From NCBI RefSeq assembly GCF_024699075.1, contig NZ_JAILQF010000419.1, forward strand, positions 1-5,965: 5,965 bases of DNA, written 5' to 3'. The stretch comes from Butyrivibrio sp. (GTDB lineage Bacteria > Bacillota_A > Clostridia > Lachnospirales > Lachnospiraceae). The notes under the pieces are model-generated. The model did not search any database and had not been told where the DNA came from. It saw only the letters and a list, made by a program, of their open reading frames with translations. Made by a program: the position numbers and the translations under genes. Shown here one piece after another: positions 5,520 to 5,965 of this stretch (position 1 is its first letter; every line of letters starts with the position of its first letter).

Positions 5520-5965
5520 TTATACTGCTTTTTCTACGAGCTCGGGGCTACTCTCTGCTACTGCCTTGAAGCCCTGCTCGAGATCCCAGAGAATATCATC
5601 GATGTGCTCTGTTCCTATTGAGAGACGGATTGTGTTCTGGTAGATACCAGCCGCCTCAAGCTGCTCAGGTGTCATCTCTGCATGTGTTGTGTCATAAGGA
5701 TGGATGACAAGGCTCTTAACATCTGCAACGTTTGCAAGTAGTGAGAAGATCTTAAGTCCATCGATGAATGCATATGCTTCCTTCTGTCCACCCTTAATAT
5801 TGAAGGTGAAGATTGAAGCGCCACCATTTGGGAAGTACTTGTTATAAAGCTCATGATCAGGATGATCAGGAAGAGATGGATGGTTAACCTTCTCTACAAG
5901 AGGGTGATTAGAAAGGAACTCTACAACCTTCTTGGTATTCTCAGCATGTCTTTCAAGACGAAGTG
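5520..5965 (-). CDS. metY: O-acetylhomoserine sulfhydrylase, C-terminal part (start outside window)
   Basis: The minus-strand frame is open from the window edge to a TAA at 5520-5522, giving the last 147 residues of a protein that is usually about 430 long. It belongs to the Cys/Met-metabolism PLP enzymes, which here would condense O-acetylhomoserine with sulfide to form homocysteine in methionine synthesis. Visible family features are RLERHAENT, VNHPSLPDHPDHELY, FPNGGASIFTF, the FSLLANVADVKSLVIHP segment, TTHAEMTPEQ, and IRLSIGTEHIDD, whose arginine binds the substrate carboxylate. ANVADVKSL with VIHP followed by TTH is typical of the sulfhydrylase branch rather than cystathionine gamma-synthase. 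The PLP lysine lies outside the window. The gene ends in its own terminator. The symbol metY is by family resemblance; some databases use other names for the same enzyme. Confidence 0.9.
   Translation of the reverse strand, partial: LRLERHAENTKKVVEFLSNHPLVEKVNHPSLPDHPDHELYNKYFPNGGASIFTFNIKGGQKEAYAFIDGLKIFSLLANVADVKSLVIHPYDTTHAEMTPEQLEAAGIYQNTIRLSIGTEHIDDILWDLEQGFKAVAESSPELVEKAV

Noticed and set aside
5672..5854. A 60-residue minus-strand frame inside the sulfhydrylase gene
   Set aside because: It is in a different frame from the clearly conserved sulfhydrylase sequence and has no recognisable features.

Overview
The window looks like chromosomal DNA from a low-to-moderate GC, Gram-positive Clostridia-type bacterium. 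A Lachnospiraceae member such as Butyrivibrio is my guess from protein style, AT-rich intergenic DNA, strong sigma-A-like promoters and AGGA/GAGG ribosome sites; it is not proven. Apart from a short histidine-kinase tail at the left edge, every gene reads on the minus strand.

Layout, left to right. Positions 2-184 (+) are the last 60 codons of a sensor histidine kinase. Positions 185-574 hold no gene. This gap between converging genes is almost filled by one very long imperfect palindrome (197-561) that could fold into a hairpin of about 135 base pairs with a 20-nt loop. Positions 575-2920 (-) are a two-gene amino-acid ABC importer: a 499-residue substrate-binding/permease fusion is transcribed first, then its ATPase, which starts at TTG. 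A clear promoter (2961-2989) drives this unit, and a strong terminator (3021-3104) insulates it from upstream genes. Positions 3139-5346 (-) are a cysteine desulfurase followed 9 nt later by the tRNA 2-thiolase mnmA, driven by a near-consensus promoter at 5389-5417. Positions 5520-5965 (-) are the C-terminal part of an O-acetylhomoserine sulfhydrylase, closed by a perfect-dyad terminator (5431-5467).

How the genes fit together. The right half has a sulfur theme. The sulfhydrylase makes homocysteine from sulfide. The desulfurase takes sulfur from cysteine as a persulfide, and MnmA uses that sulfur to make 2-thiouridine at the wobble base of some tRNAs. The importer next door could supply cystine or another polar amino acid, but its substrate cannot be read from the sequence.

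The two most unusual items are these. First, the substrate-binding domain of the importer appears circularly permuted: the segment that normally forms the second half of the domain comes first, and the normal N-terminal half follows and runs into the permease. Second, the giant fold-back element between the convergent genes coincides with a sharp change in third-codon-position GC.
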